DNA of 64,000 nt from Ramlibacter sp. (GCF_029866045.1 NZ_JARXAB010000027.1:1-64000), one strand, 5' to 3'. Positions 1 through 8,118 are shown, numbered from the stretch's first letter. Translations and numbers: made by a program. Notes: generated by a model from the sequence alone, not told the origin.

Positions 1-22
1 CTGAAATAAGGAACACTGCTTT

Positions 23-1111
23 ATGCGTCGCGGACTCATTCATTGGTCTCTAGAGGAATTGCCCGCCGCCGCGCTCGAAGCGCGGGTGGCGCGTCTGCAA
101 GCAGGCATGCGTGCCGAAGGTTTGGGGGCGGTGCTGGTTTACTCCTCATTTGCGCAACCGGCGCCGCTGCAGTGGCTGTGTAACTACGTCCCGTACTGGA
201 GCGAGGCGCTCCTCGTGGTGTGGGCTGAGGGTGCCCCCACGATGCTCGTGGCAGGCACGCCGCGTACGCACAGCTGGATCCGCTCGGTGTCGCATATGGG
301 TGAACTGGTCGCCGCGCCCAAGCCCGGCGCGCAGGCGGCCGACCTGCTGACCAAGATGCTGCCGGCCGATGCGCGTGTCGGGGTGATCGCGCTCGATGCG
401 CTGCCCTGGACCGTGGCCGAGCCCCTTCTCAAGGGTGGTTGGGGCGCCCGTTTGATTGATGCCACCGCCTTGTATGTCGCTGCGCGGCACCCGGGTGACG
501 ACGCCGAACACGGCATGGCACGCACGGCGCTGGGCATCGCCGAACGCGCCATCGCTGGTGTGCCGGCGGCTGCGCGCAAGGTGTCCGAGGTGCTTGCGGC
601 GATCGATGGCGCGGCGCGTCTGGCCGGTGCCGAAGAGGTTTTGCTGCGCATGGCACCGGACCTGGCGCGAGACGCCACGCTGCTGCGCATGGAAGGCGAC
701 CCCGACCTGGGCGCCCGTTACGCGATCGAATGCTCTGTGGCGTACAAGGGCGTGTGGGTGCGCGTGGGGCGTAACGTCACGAACGCTGCGCCGCCGTCCT
801 CATGGGCGGCTGCCGATGCCTGGTTTGACCACGCCCTGCAGCAAATCGGTGGCCCCCAGGCGGTGGCCGACCTCGCTGCAACAGCGCCGGGCAAACTGAC
901 GGGCTGGACTCTGGAGGCTAGCATCGGCCCGGCGCCGCTGTCTGTGGTGGCAAGCCATGACCAGCCTGCTGCGCGCGCCCTGCCAAAGAGCAGCCTGGTG
1001 GTGTTCTCGATGCATCTGGTGCTGGAGGGCGGAGCCTGGCAGCGCAGCGCACCGCTACGACTGGGCGCCGGTGCACTTGCCCCCGCGACAGCGATTGCGG
1101 TGGCGGCCTGA
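23..1111 (+). CDS. M24 (creatinase/Xaa-Pro peptidase)-like protein, probably non-catalytic
   Basis: 362 aa. Residues 10-150 look like a creatinase/prolidase N-terminal domain, and the remainder has the rough layout of a pita-bread M24 domain. In the C-terminal half I do not see the M24 metal ligands: where the family has an Asp-rich beta strand followed by D-x-x-R-T, this protein reads ECSVAYKGVWVRVGRNV. It is therefore probably a pseudo-peptidase or a diverged hydrolase. AAGGA lies about 10 nt before the ATG. It heads a tight plus-strand group (6-bp gap to the MmgE/PrpD gene, then an amidohydrolase), which suggests a role in catabolism of a small amide or carboxylic acid. The family call is from overall similarity of segments; the loss of ligands is what I see. 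Confidence 0.6.
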   Translation: MRRGLIHWSLEELPAAALEARVARLQAGMRAEGLGAVLVYSSFAQPAPLQWLCNYVPYWSEALLVVWAEGAPTMLVAGTPRTHSWIRSVSHMGELVAAPKPGAQAADLLTKMLPADARVGVIALDALPWTVAEPLLKGGWGARLIDATALYVAARHPGDDAEHGMARTALGIAERAIAGVPAAARKVSEVLAAIDGAARLAGAEEVLLRMAPDLARDATLLRMEGDPDLGARYAIECSVAYKGVWVRVGRNVTNAAPPSSWAAADAWFDHALQQIGGPQAVADLAATAPGKLTGWTLEASIGPAPLSVVASHDQPAARALPKSSLVVFSMHLVLEGGAWQRSAPLRLGAGALAPATAIAVAA

Positions 1112-1117
1112 GCTACC

Positions 1118-2461
1118 ATGACAAATTCTCCGGTGGCCCCGGCCATCGACGCACTCGCGCAGTTCGCCGCCACCGCGTCGGCAGCCGATTGCATGTCCCA
1201 TCTGGCCCTGCACACAGCCGACGCCATGGTTGCCCTGCGGGCCGGCGCTGCTACGGCGGAAGGCCAAGCGCTGCTGCGTTTTGTCGCGGGTGCGGATGCC
1301 AGCCCGCTCGGCCGCGTGGTGGCCAACGCCTCGGTCATGCGCCTGACCGAAATCGATGACATCCATCGCGCGTCCTGCGTGACCGTGAGTGCATTGACGG
1401 TGCCTGTGGCGGTGGCGTTTGCCACCGACGACACGTCACCCGCCCAGTTCTTCGACGCGCTGCACGTTGGCCATGAACTCGCGCTGCGCCTCGCGCTGGC
1501 AGCGGGCGGCGCCCGCTTGTTGACCCGCGGCCAGTGGCCCAGCCTGATCGTCGCGCCGTTTGGCGCAGCCGCCACGGCCGGCCGCCTGCTGGGCCTCTCG
1601 CCCGCGCGCATCCGCCACGCCTTGGCCCTTGCCGTGTCCTCTGCGCCTCGCCAACCCGGGCGCTTCCAGGGCACGCGCTCAGGCCGCTGGTGGCTGGTTG
1701 GCGAGGCGGTGCGCAGCGGTTGCATGGCTGCCCTGGCGGCCGCCGATGGCATCGACGGTGACCCGGAAATGCTCAGCGCTGAGTGGTTGAAAAGTGTGGG
1801 CGGCGACCTGGCCGCACCTGACCAACTGACGCCCACCGGGCTGCTGACCCAGGGCCTCAGCATCAAGCCCCACGCATCGGCCAAGCAGGCGCTGGCAGCC
1901 ATCCACGGACTGCGTCAGTTGATTGCGCAGCATCAACTCGTGCCCGAACAGATCGATGCCATCGAGGTTCAGGTGCCACCGCCGTATGCCGCGATGCTCG
2001 ATCGCGATCCGCCACGCACCAACCGTCTGGCCACGCTGGTCAACGCGCCCTGGCAACTGGCGCTGGCGGCCTTGCACCCTGCGCTGCTCGACGACGTTGG
2101 CCGCGAGGTGTGGCCCGAAGATCCCCGCTTGCCGGCACTGGCTGCACGGATACGGGTGGTGGCCGACCCGACGCTCGACGCCCTGTACCCAGTCGCCTTT
2201 CCTGCACGCGTGATCGTGCGCGTCGGCGGCACCCACCACGAGATCCTAGTAACCGACAGCCCAGGGGACCCGGCGCTCGCCTACGACGCTGCCCAGTTAA
2301 TCGACAAGGCGCGCCGCATGCTTGGCACTGGGGCCGAACTCGACTCGGTGCGCTCTGTCCTGGGCCTGCCCGGGAACGCGTCTGCCATGGCCAGCTTGCG
2401 CGCCGTCTTCGGCTATGCTGCGAATGAGCACATTGACCGGGGTCTTTCCATTCATCCTTAG
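1118..2461 (+). CDS. MmgE/PrpD family protein
   Basis: 447 aa, the usual length for the MmgE/PrpD fold, whose known members include 2-methylcitrate dehydratase and cis-aconitate decarboxylase. The N-terminal all-helical domain carries the typical D-x-x-H-x-A-S-C stretch (DDIHRAS) and a GHELALRLALA helix. The C-terminal part contains the IKPHASAKQALAAIHGL segment that matches the family K-P-H-A-x-x-x-x-H-x-x-I pattern. It follows the M24-like gene by 6 bp and precedes an amidohydrolase by 29 bp, so it is probably cotranscribed with both. No 2-methylcitrate cycle genes (prpB, prpC, acnD) are present, so it is unlikely to be the propionate enzyme; the substrate is unknown. Confidence 0.82.
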   Translation: MTNSPVAPAIDALAQFAATASAADCMSHLALHTADAMVALRAGAATAEGQALLRFVAGADASPLGRVVANASVMRLTEIDDIHRASCVTVSALTVPVAVAFATDDTSPAQFFDALHVGHELALRLALAAGGARLLTRGQWPSLIVAPFGAAATAGRLLGLSPARIRHALALAVSSAPRQPGRFQGTRSGRWWLVGEAVRSGCMAALAAADGIDGDPEMLSAEWLKSVGGDLAAPDQLTPTGLLTQGLSIKPHASAKQALAAIHGLRQLIAQHQLVPEQIDAIEVQVPPPYAAMLDRDPPRTNRLATLVNAPWQLALAALHPALLDDVGREVWPEDPRLPALAARIRVVADPTLDALYPVAFPARVIVRVGGTHHEILVTDSPGDPALAYDAAQLIDKARRMLGTGAELDSVRSVLGLPGNASAMASLRAVFGYAANEHIDRGLSIHP

Positions 2462-2490
2462 CCCTGTAGCAAATAAGAGAAGTCACAACC

Positions 2491-3489
2491 ATGCGCATCA
2501 TCGATTCCCACTTCCACTGGTGGCCACGCTCGGTGTTCGAGGAAGCCCTTCGCGCCGAGCGCACCAGCTACCCGCGTATTGAGCGCAATGCCAATGGCGG
2601 CTATGACCTGTGCCGCAACCCTGGCACCACCGGGCGCTCCCGTCAGAACGCTGAGTGGTTTGACCTCGATGAGCAGTTCGCCCACATGGCGACACTGGGA
2701 CACGATGTGGACGTGATCTGTTCCATCGGGCCGTTTTCGCTCTATTTTTCCGAGGTGCCCGTGGAAGAGGGCAGGGCGCTCGCGATGCGCTGGAACGAAG
2801 AGATGGCTGCCGCCCAGCGTCGTTACCCCGGTCGCCTGTGGGCCAGCGCCGCGCTCCCCCTGCAGGACACGCAGGTGGCGCTCGAGGTGCTCGAGCATGC
2901 AGTGGGCCTGGGCCTGATGGGCGTCAACATCCCCGGCAGCGTCGGCCCCCATGAGAACATCGATGCCCCGCGCCTGGAGCCGCTGTACGCCCGCATCGAG
3001 GCCCTGGGCCTGCCGATCTTCATGCACCCAACCGACGCCCAGTTCCCGGACATCCTGGAGGGCTATAACGGCGCGCTCTATTCAAGCGTGGGGCGCGTGG
3101 TCGATGTGACCGTGTCTGCCTACCGGCTGGTGCTGTCGGGGATCATGGAGCGCCATCCGGACCTCAAGGTGGTAATTTCCCATACCGGCGGCGCCTTGCC
3201 TTATCAGGCCGGCCGCATGGACAAGAACTCTGGCAGGGCCAACCTGCCCAAGTCGCCCACGACGTACCTCAAGCGCATGGTCACCGACACCGTGTCGCCG
3301 CACGCGATGGGTGTGCGGTTCGCGCTCGAGTTCTATGGCGTCGACCACGTCATGTACGGCACCGACTACCCGTGCTGGAGTCCTGCGGCCTGCCTCCAAG
3401 TGCTGGAGGAGGTCGGCATGTCGGCTGAGGACCGCCAGAAGGTGATGTACGACAACGCGCGCAGGTTTTTCAACCTCGACAAGTACTGA
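2491..3489 (+). CDS. amidohydrolase, ACMSD/gamma-resorcylate decarboxylase-like family (Amidohydro_2)
   Basis: 332 aa TIM-barrel metal-dependent hydrolase or decarboxylase. Visible motifs in order are an N-terminal H-x-H (HFHWW, residues about 7-11), a mid-protein metal-binding His in IFMHPTD, the SHTGGALPYQ strand, and the C-terminal metal-binding Asp in YGTDYPCW. This set is typical of the 2-amino-3-carboxymuconate-6-semialdehyde decarboxylase group, which covers nonoxidative decarboxylases and some C-C hydrolases. An AGAGAAG sequence precedes the ATG. It is third in the plus-strand group with M24-like and PrpD genes. Its TGA stop directly abuts the TCA (stop complement) of the convergent Bug gene. 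The substrate cannot be inferred beyond a carboxylated small molecule. Confidence 0.85.
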   Translation: MRIIDSHFHWWPRSVFEEALRAERTSYPRIERNANGGYDLCRNPGTTGRSRQNAEWFDLDEQFAHMATLGHDVDVICSIGPFSLYFSEVPVEEGRALAMRWNEEMAAAQRRYPGRLWASAALPLQDTQVALEVLEHAVGLGLMGVNIPGSVGPHENIDAPRLEPLYARIEALGLPIFMHPTDAQFPDILEGYNGALYSSVGRVVDVTVSAYRLVLSGIMERHPDLKVVISHTGGALPYQAGRMDKNSGRANLPKSPTTYLKRMVTDTVSPHAMGVRFALEFYGVDHVMYGTDYPCWSPAACLQVLEEVGMSAEDRQKVMYDNARRFFNLDKY

Positions 3490-4518
3490 TCACTCCGGCG
3501 TCACGCCCGCCTTCAGCAGCACTTTCGACAGTTGGGGCGTCTCGACCTTGATCTGATTCGTCAGTGCGGCCGGCGTGCTGGTCACGATCTCGACACCCAT
3601 CTGTGTGGCCCGCTCTTTCATCGCCGGCGACTTGAGCACGGCAACGAACTCGCGGTTCAGACGGTCGACCAGAGGCCGCGGCATGCCCGCCGGGCCAAAC
3701 AGCCCGAACCAGGGCAGCAGGTCCACACCGGGCACACCTGCCTCGGCGATCGTCGCCAGATCCGGACGCTCTTCGGAGCGTTTGACCCCGGCCGAGGCAA
3801 TCACACGGGCCTTGCCCTGCTTGACCTGCGCCATGCTGTTGTTGCCGTTGAAGAAGATGTCGACCTGCCCCGAAATCAGTGCGTTGGTCGCCTCGGGACC
3901 GCCCTTGAAGGGCACGTGCAGCATGTCCACACCAGCTTCGGACTTGAACATCTCGCCGAGCACATGCGCAGCGGTGACGGGACCAATCGAAGCAAAGGTC
4001 AGTTTACCCGGCTTTGATTTGGCCAGCGCGATCAGTTCTGCCGTGTTCTTGGCGGGCACCGAAGGATTGACATACAGGTACATCGGTGTCACGAACATCA
4101 TGGTGATCGGGGAGAAGTCCGCGATCGGGTCATAGGGCAGCTTCTTGCGCACGACCGCGTTCAGCACCAAGCCGCCCTGTGTGCCAAGGTACAGCGTGTA
4201 GCCGTCCGGCGCAGCCCGCGCCGCGAGTTCGGCGCCAATGACCTGGCTGGCGCCCGGCTTGTTATCGACCACGATCGGTTGACCCAACTGCACGGTCATC
4301 AGCTGCGCAACGGAGCGAACGAACAGGTCACCGATGCTGCCCGGCGTGAACCCGACGATGATCTTCAACGGGCGGCTGGGATAGGCGTCCGCTGCTGTTT
4401 GCGCCCCGGCGCTGGAAAGCATCCACGGTGCAGCCGAAGCACCCAGCAGGAGGGCGCGCCGACTCATCCGCTCGTTGGCGTGCTGAATGTGCGGACTCTG
4501 TTTGGTGGGTGCAGGCAT
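3490..4518 (-). CDS. tripartite tricarboxylate transporter (Bug) periplasmic substrate-binding protein
   Basis: About 342 aa from the ATG at 4518, which is preceded by GGAGAC; an in-frame upstream extension to 4575 has no ribosome site. The N-terminus carries a Tat-like SRRALLLGASA signal and an AQTA-type cleavage region. The mature part shows Bug hallmarks: YPSRPLKIIVGF, PGSIGD, VVDNKPGASQVIGAE, ARAAPDGYTL, LPYDPIADF and HVPFKGG. Bug receptors bind carboxylates or aromatic acids in the periplasm and are mostly found without the TctAB membrane partners, as here. It probably senses or delivers the compound processed by the convergent M24-like/PrpD/amidohydrolase group. An ATAAC-N6-GTTAT inverted repeat lies 80 bp upstream. 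Confidence 0.92.
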   Translation of the reverse strand: MPAPTKQSPHIQHANERMSRRALLLGASAAPWMLSSAGAQTAADAYPSRPLKIIVGFTPGSIGDLFVRSVAQLMTVQLGQPIVVDNKPGASQVIGAELAARAAPDGYTLYLGTQGGLVLNAVVRKKLPYDPIADFSPITMMFVTPMYLYVNPSVPAKNTAELIALAKSKPGKLTFASIGPVTAAHVLGEMFKSEAGVDMLHVPFKGGPEATNALISGQVDIFFNGNNSMAQVKQGKARVIASAGVKRSEERPDLATIAEAGVPGVDLLPWFGLFGPAGMPRPLVDRLNREFVAVLKSPAMKERATQMGVEIVTSTPAALTNQIKVETPQLSKVLLKAGVTPE

Positions 4519-4597
4519 GGTGTCTCCTCGGTTTGTATAGGGCGGTATTTCACGGGTTGCCCTGGCGTTTGGCAATGGTGCAATGCCCTATGGCACG

Positions 4598-4613
4598 ATA
4601 ACAATGTGGTTAT
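4598..4613. promoter_or_regulatory. ATAAC-N6-GTTAT inverted repeat, possible LysR-type operator
   Basis: A perfect 5-bp inverted repeat, ATAAC (4598-4602) and GTTAT (4609-4613), with a 6-bp spacer sits in the spacer between the minus-strand Bug gene (start 4518) and the tRNA-Ser. The shape resembles LysR-family boxes, and Bug genes are often LysR-controlled. No LysR gene is in the window, so the assignment is only suggestive. Confidence 0.3.
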
Positions 4614-4702
4614 GACTCCGGCCACTGCAGGCGTTTCGACAACAAAGACAGGTGTCACGGCGAATTGCAGGGATGGCGAAATGCCGCGGATCCCGGCGTG
4701 TT

Positions 4703-4722
4703 GGGCCCCTGAGTCAGGGCCC
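4703..4722. repeat. inverted repeat just upstream of the tRNA-Ser promoter
   Basis: CCCTGA (4707-4712) and TCAGGG (4714-4719) form a 6-bp perfect inverted repeat around one G. The stem can be extended by GGG/CCC with one bulged C. It lies immediately before the probable -10 (TACACT, 4736-4741) of the tRNA gene. It could be a protein site or a hairpin insulating the tRNA; there is no U-tract. Confidence 0.35.
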
Positions 4723-4751
4723 CCACCTGGCCTGCTACACTCGCAGGCTCC

Positions 4752-4842
4752 GGAGAGGTGGATGAGCGGTTTAAGTCGCACGCCTGGAAAGCGTGTGAGG
4801 GTTAATAGCCCTCCGCGGGTTCGAATCCCGCCCTCTCCGCCA
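4752..4842 (+). tRNA. tRNA-Ser (anticodon GGA)
   Basis: A 91-nt class II tRNA with genomically encoded CCA. The acceptor stem is GGAGAGG paired with CCTCTCC, then discriminator G and CCA. The anticodon loop in CGCCTGGAAAGCG gives anticodon GGA, reading UCC/UCU. A long variable arm (GAGGGTTAATAGCCCTC) is characteristic of serine tRNAs, and the T arm is GCGGGTTCGAATCCCGC. A -10-like TACACT at 4736-4741 places the start about 4-6 nt before the mature 5' end, and a strong hairpin terminator follows 9 nt after the CCA. Confidence 0.97.
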
Positions 4843-4851
4843 GACCGCCAG

Positions 4852-4881
4852 AAAAAAAGCGCCCCAAAGGGCGCTTTTTTT
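4852..4881 (+). terminator. intrinsic terminator of tRNA-Ser, probably bidirectional
   Basis: A-tract, AGCGCC, 5-6 nt loop, GGCGCT, then T7. The stem is GC-rich, followed by a U-run on the plus strand, and preceded by an A-run that serves as a U-run on the minus strand. It can therefore also end transcription of the convergent Bug gene that stops at 4903. Confidence 0.9.
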
Positions 4882-4902
4882 GTCCCTTTCAGGGCAGCAC
4901 CT

Positions 4903-5922
4903 TCAGCTCGCTGTGATGCCGCGGGCCCTTACCACCTGCCGCCACTTGGTGATTTCGGCGGTGAGGAAGGCGCGCAGTTCCGCCGGAGTGCCCGTGGAGG
5001 GCTCCAGTCCCTCGGCCTTGAGCAACTTGAGTGCTTCCGGCGAGTTCATGGCGCGCCGGATCTCCGTGTTGAGGCGGTTCACGATAGGAGCCGGCGTGCC
5101 CGCTGGCGCCAAGAAGCAGGCCCAGCCGCTTGCATCAAAGCCGGGGAGCCCCGACTCGGCCATGGTGGGCACGTCGGGCATGACGCTGATGCGCTTGCGC
5201 GTCGACACCGCAAGGGCCCGCAATTTCCCGCTGGCGACCTGGGGCAGTGCCGTGGTCGACGAGGCAAAAGCGAACTGGATGTGGCCAGCGAGCAGGTCCG
5301 CCATCATGGGGCCGCCGCCCTTGTACGGAACGTGCACAAACTGCACATCCTCCATGCTGGCCGCCAACTCGGCCGCCAGGTGGCCCGCCGTGCCGCTGCC
5401 GGACGAGCCGTAGGCCAGCGTCGCTGGCTTGGCTCGGGCCTGCGCAATCAGTTCGCCAACGGTGCGAGCAGACATACTCGGGTGCACCACCAGAACGTTG
5501 CTCGCTTCCAGCGCCAAGGTGATCGGCTCGAAGTCCTTCAAGCTGTCGTAGGGCGTCGATTTGACAAGGATGGGCGCCATCGCGATGGGCGCGATCGCAC
5601 CCACCAGGAGGGTGTAGCCATCTGCCGGGGCGCGCGCCACAAACTCTGACGCAATCGCCCCGTTCGCGCCGGCCTTGTTGTCGACGACGACCGACTGGCC
5701 CAGGCTCTCCGCGAGCCGGGCTGCCACCAAGCGCCCGAGCAGATCTGCCGTCCCGCCGGGGCTGGAAGGAATCACCATGCGCAAGGGCCGTGACGGGTAC
5801 CCGGCTTGGGCCTGGGCCACGCCATGCAGGCCCAGGCCCACTGTGATGATCGCCTCGCGGCGGGAAATCATGGATCCCTGAGGACGGGTGGCAACGGCAG
5901 ATTTCTGATCGTGTGTCGGCAT
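4903..5922 (-). CDS. tripartite tricarboxylate transporter (Bug) periplasmic substrate-binding protein
   Basis: 339 aa. The N-terminus has MISRREAIITVGLG, a Tat-like signal, with probable cleavage after AQA. Bug-family signatures follow: YPSRPLRMVIPSSPGG, VVDNKAGANGAIASE, ARAPADGYTLL, TPYDSLKDFEP, YGSSGSGTAGH, HVPYKGGGP and the C-terminal ITKWRQVV region. AAGGAA precedes the ATG by 6 nt. It is the last gene of a minus-strand operon after an SDR and an MmgE/PrpD gene (70-bp gap to the latter). It is a paralogue of the Bug gene at 3490-4518 on the other side of the tRNA, but clearly diverged. The ligand is unknown. Confidence 0.92.
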   Translation of the reverse strand: MPTHDQKSAVATRPQGSMISRREAIITVGLGLHGVAQAQAGYPSRPLRMVIPSSPGGTADLLGRLVAARLAESLGQSVVVDNKAGANGAIASEFVARAPADGYTLLVGAIAPIAMAPILVKSTPYDSLKDFEPITLALEASNVLVVHPSMSARTVGELIAQARAKPATLAYGSSGSGTAGHLAAELAASMEDVQFVHVPYKGGGPMMADLLAGHIQFAFASSTTALPQVASGKLRALAVSTRKRISVMPDVPTMAESGLPGFDASGWACFLAPAGTPAPIVNRLNTEIRRAMNSPEALKLLKAEGLEPSTGTPAELRAFLTAEITKWRQVVRARGITAS

Positions 5923-5992
5923 GGTCGTTCCTTGGTGTTGGAAATGGGTGAGAAGGGCAGAGTTTTGAATGGGAAATAGCAGCGCCTGATCC

Positions 5993-7354
5993 TCAGGCGT
6001 GGACGCTGTTCGGGGTCAACAGACCATCAAGCTCTCGCACGTTGGCGACGTGCTCTAAGCCCAGGATCCGGTCAGCCAGTGTCTGTGCCCGCTGTGCGCC
6101 CAGGATAGGCTGCATGAGGTCCACCGCCTTGTGAGTGACCTCCGACGTGCTCATCGGGTTATCGGGCGTGCCGCGCACATGTTGCACACGCTGTGTCAGG
6201 ACGCGACCACCTCGCAGATGTACGTGGACGATGGCCTGCCGCGGGTGGCTTTCAAACTCAGCGTTGTCTTGCGGGTCGATGGAGATCCGGCGACGCAGAG
6301 AAATCACGGCTTCCTCGTTGAACCGCTGTAGGTCGTGGGTCGAGTGGAACGTCACGTCGCCATCGAGCAGCATGAGTGACAGCTGGTGCTGCAGGTTCAC
6401 GGCGGGCATGGCCCGGTTATCCACCACCGGAGCAGCCGCGCGCGGCAGCGCCACGACGATGCGTTCGACTTCACTCGCGGTAAAGCGGTACTCCTGCAGA
6501 AGCAGCTCCAGCGCGTCGAGTGCCGCCTGGATCGGCGAGCCCACGCACCATTTTTTGATCGCCGTGCGCATGACCTCGTAGCGCTCGCCGAGCAGCTCAA
6601 TGGCCAGCTCCGGCCGCGTCGTGGCCGGATGGGCGGCGAACAAACCCGGTTTTCCTTCGAGAGCGTCGGCGACACCGGTGAAGCCTTGGGAGGCCATGAT
6701 GGCAGCCAGGACGCCGTTGTGCGCCGGCATGCCGCCGAAGTCGAAGGCCTTCTCGATGTGGTCGGGGTCGCGCCGCCAACAGGTATTGCCTGACGCGAGC
6801 TGCACGGCATAGGCCAGCGCCCAGACGGCCTGGCGCGTATCAGGGCGCAACAGGGCAGTGGCGGCGGCGACCGCTCCGAAGACGCCCCCGATGGCATGGG
6901 AGCTGTGGTGGCGGTCGAAGATCTCGACACCGCCCAGCGCCTCGGCGATGCGCGGCCCCACGTCGTAACCCGCGACCACCGCACGCAGCAAGGCCTGCCC
7001 GTGGGCGTTTTCACGGGACGCCACCGCCAGAGCCGCCGGCACGATGGCACAACCCGGGTGCGTGAGGGAGGGCGCATGGGAGTCGTCGGTTTCGTCGGCG
7101 TGCGCCAGCATGCCGTTGGCAAGTGCCGCGTGCAGGACGCCAACGCGGGTGTTCGTACCAATGACCAGTGCGTCCGGGTTCCCTCCGAAAGACAAGGCCA
7201 AGGGAATTGCCTTCGCAGCGGCCTCCAGCTGCGTGCCGGAGACCATCGCAGCGACGGTGTCCAGAATGTGTAGCTTGGCCTTCTCCCTCACTTCCGGCGG
7301 CAGCTCGCGTTGCTGCGCCGTCGCCATGTGCTCGGCGATTCGCTGAGTCAGCAC
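5993..7354 (-). CDS. MmgE/PrpD family protein
   Basis: I place the start at GTG 7354, giving 453 aa; a longer open frame to 7780 only shadows the SDR gene. The GTG overlaps the SDR stop (GTGCTGA), a typical translational-coupling arrangement. It encodes the family N-terminus LTQRIAEHMATAQQRELPPEVREKAK, followed by DETDDSHAPSLTHPG, which carries the conserved D-D-x-H motif. An ATG at 7327 is the alternative start. This second PrpD-fold protein of the window is diverged from the one at 1118-2461. It probably catalyses hydration, dehydration or epimerisation of a carboxylic acid, in a pathway with the SDR upstream and the Bug receptor downstream. Confidence 0.85.
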   Translation of the reverse strand: MLTQRIAEHMATAQQRELPPEVREKAKLHILDTVAAMVSGTQLEAAAKAIPLALSFGGNPDALVIGTNTRVGVLHAALANGMLAHADETDDSHAPSLTHPGCAIVPAALAVASRENAHGQALLRAVVAGYDVGPRIAEALGGVEIFDRHHSSHAIGGVFGAVAAATALLRPDTRQAVWALAYAVQLASGNTCWRRDPDHIEKAFDFGGMPAHNGVLAAIMASQGFTGVADALEGKPGLFAAHPATTRPELAIELLGERYEVMRTAIKKWCVGSPIQAALDALELLLQEYRFTASEVERIVVALPRAAAPVVDNRAMPAVNLQHQLSLMLLDGDVTFHSTHDLQRFNEEAVISLRRRISIDPQDNAEFESHPRQAIVHVHLRGGRVLTQRVQHVRGTPDNPMSTSEVTHKAVDLMQPILGAQRAQTLADRILGLEHVANVRELDGLLTPNSVHA

Positions 7355-8118
7355 AGGAAGATTCCGCCGTTGACGTGAACGGTCTGTCCGGTGACCCAGG
7401 AGAACTGATCGCTGCACAGAGCAGCAATGACGCCAGAGAGGTCCTGAGGGACGCCGGTGCGGCCCATGGGGATGGATTCGGGCGGGAAGTGGTTGCGGCG
7501 AAACCGGGTGGCATCGGCATCGTCGGCCGGATCCTCGATCAGGCCTGGCGCGACGCAGTTGACGGTAACCCGAGGCCCAAGCTCGAGCGCCAGTGCCTTG
7601 GTCAAACCGACCAGCCCCGCTTTCGCCGCCACGACGTGCACGCGGTCGCGGGCGCCCACGTGGGCGGTGACGCCGCCGATATTGATGATGCGACCGGCTG
7701 CGCTTTGAACCAGGTGCGGGTAGGCCGCGTGGGCGCAGAAAAAAGCGCCGTCCAGAATGACGCCCATGGCCTCTCGCCATTCCCGGGGGCCCAATTGGTC
7801 CAGCTTGACCGTACGTCGGACAGCTGCGTTATTGACCAGAATGTCGAGACCGCCGAACTCGGCGACGGCGAAGTCAACGAGCCGCTGCGCCTCCTCAGGT
7901 ATGGAGATGTCTGCCAGTTGCAGCATCGCGCGGCCTCCCGCAGCATGGATCAATTCGACGGTTTGCTCGCAATTGGCCCGATCGCTGCGTGCATGCACCA
8001 CCACCGCGGCGCCTCGGGACGCCAGTTCTAGCGCAATCGCCCGTCCAATTCGCCTGGCGCTACCGGTCACCAGCGCTACGCGCCCGATCAGATTCTTTTC
8101 ATGTGAGACGGTTGTCAT
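7348..8118 (-). CDS. short-chain dehydrogenase/reductase family protein with atypical active site
   Basis: 256 aa from ATG 8118 (AAGGA upstream); an in-frame TTG at 8130 is less likely. A Rossmann dinucleotide motif TGSARRIGRAIA and NNAAV are present. The C-terminal segment PMGRTGVPQDLSGVIAALCSD followed by VTGQTVHVNGG is typical of classical SDRs. However, the catalytic Ser position reads NIGGV and the usual Y-x-x-x-K reads V-V-A-A-K (HVVAAKAGL), so both Ser and Tyr are replaced while Lys remains. It may belong to an SDR subfamily with different chemistry. It is first gene of the SDR-PrpD-Bug operon; a TATACT -10-like element lies at 8206-8201. Confidence 0.85.
   Translation of the reverse strand: MTTVSHEKNLIGRVALVTGSARRIGRAIALELASRGAAVVVHARSDRANCEQTVELIHAAGGRAMLQLADISIPEEAQRLVDFAVAEFGGLDILVNNAAVRRTVKLDQLGPREWREAMGVILDGAFFCAHAAYPHLVQSAAGRIINIGGVTAHVGARDRVHVVAAKAGLVGLTKALALELGPRVTVNCVAPGLIEDPADDADATRFRRNHFPPESIPMGRTGVPQDLSGVIAALCSDQFSWVTGQTVHVNGGIFLC

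Noticed and set aside
4279-5649. Long plus-strand open frame of 456 codons across the tRNA
   Set aside because: It runs antisense through two Bug genes and straight through the tRNA and its terminator; composition is that of a GC-rich shadow frame.
7355-7780. N-terminal extension of the PrpD gene to a 595-aa protein
   Set aside because: The extension is Arg/Pro-rich antisense-frame noise within the SDR gene; the family N-terminus begins at the GTG at 7354.
4752-8118. tRNA-Ser as integration site of a genomic island
   Set aside because: No repeated copy of the tRNA 3' end and no integrase gene are visible in the window.
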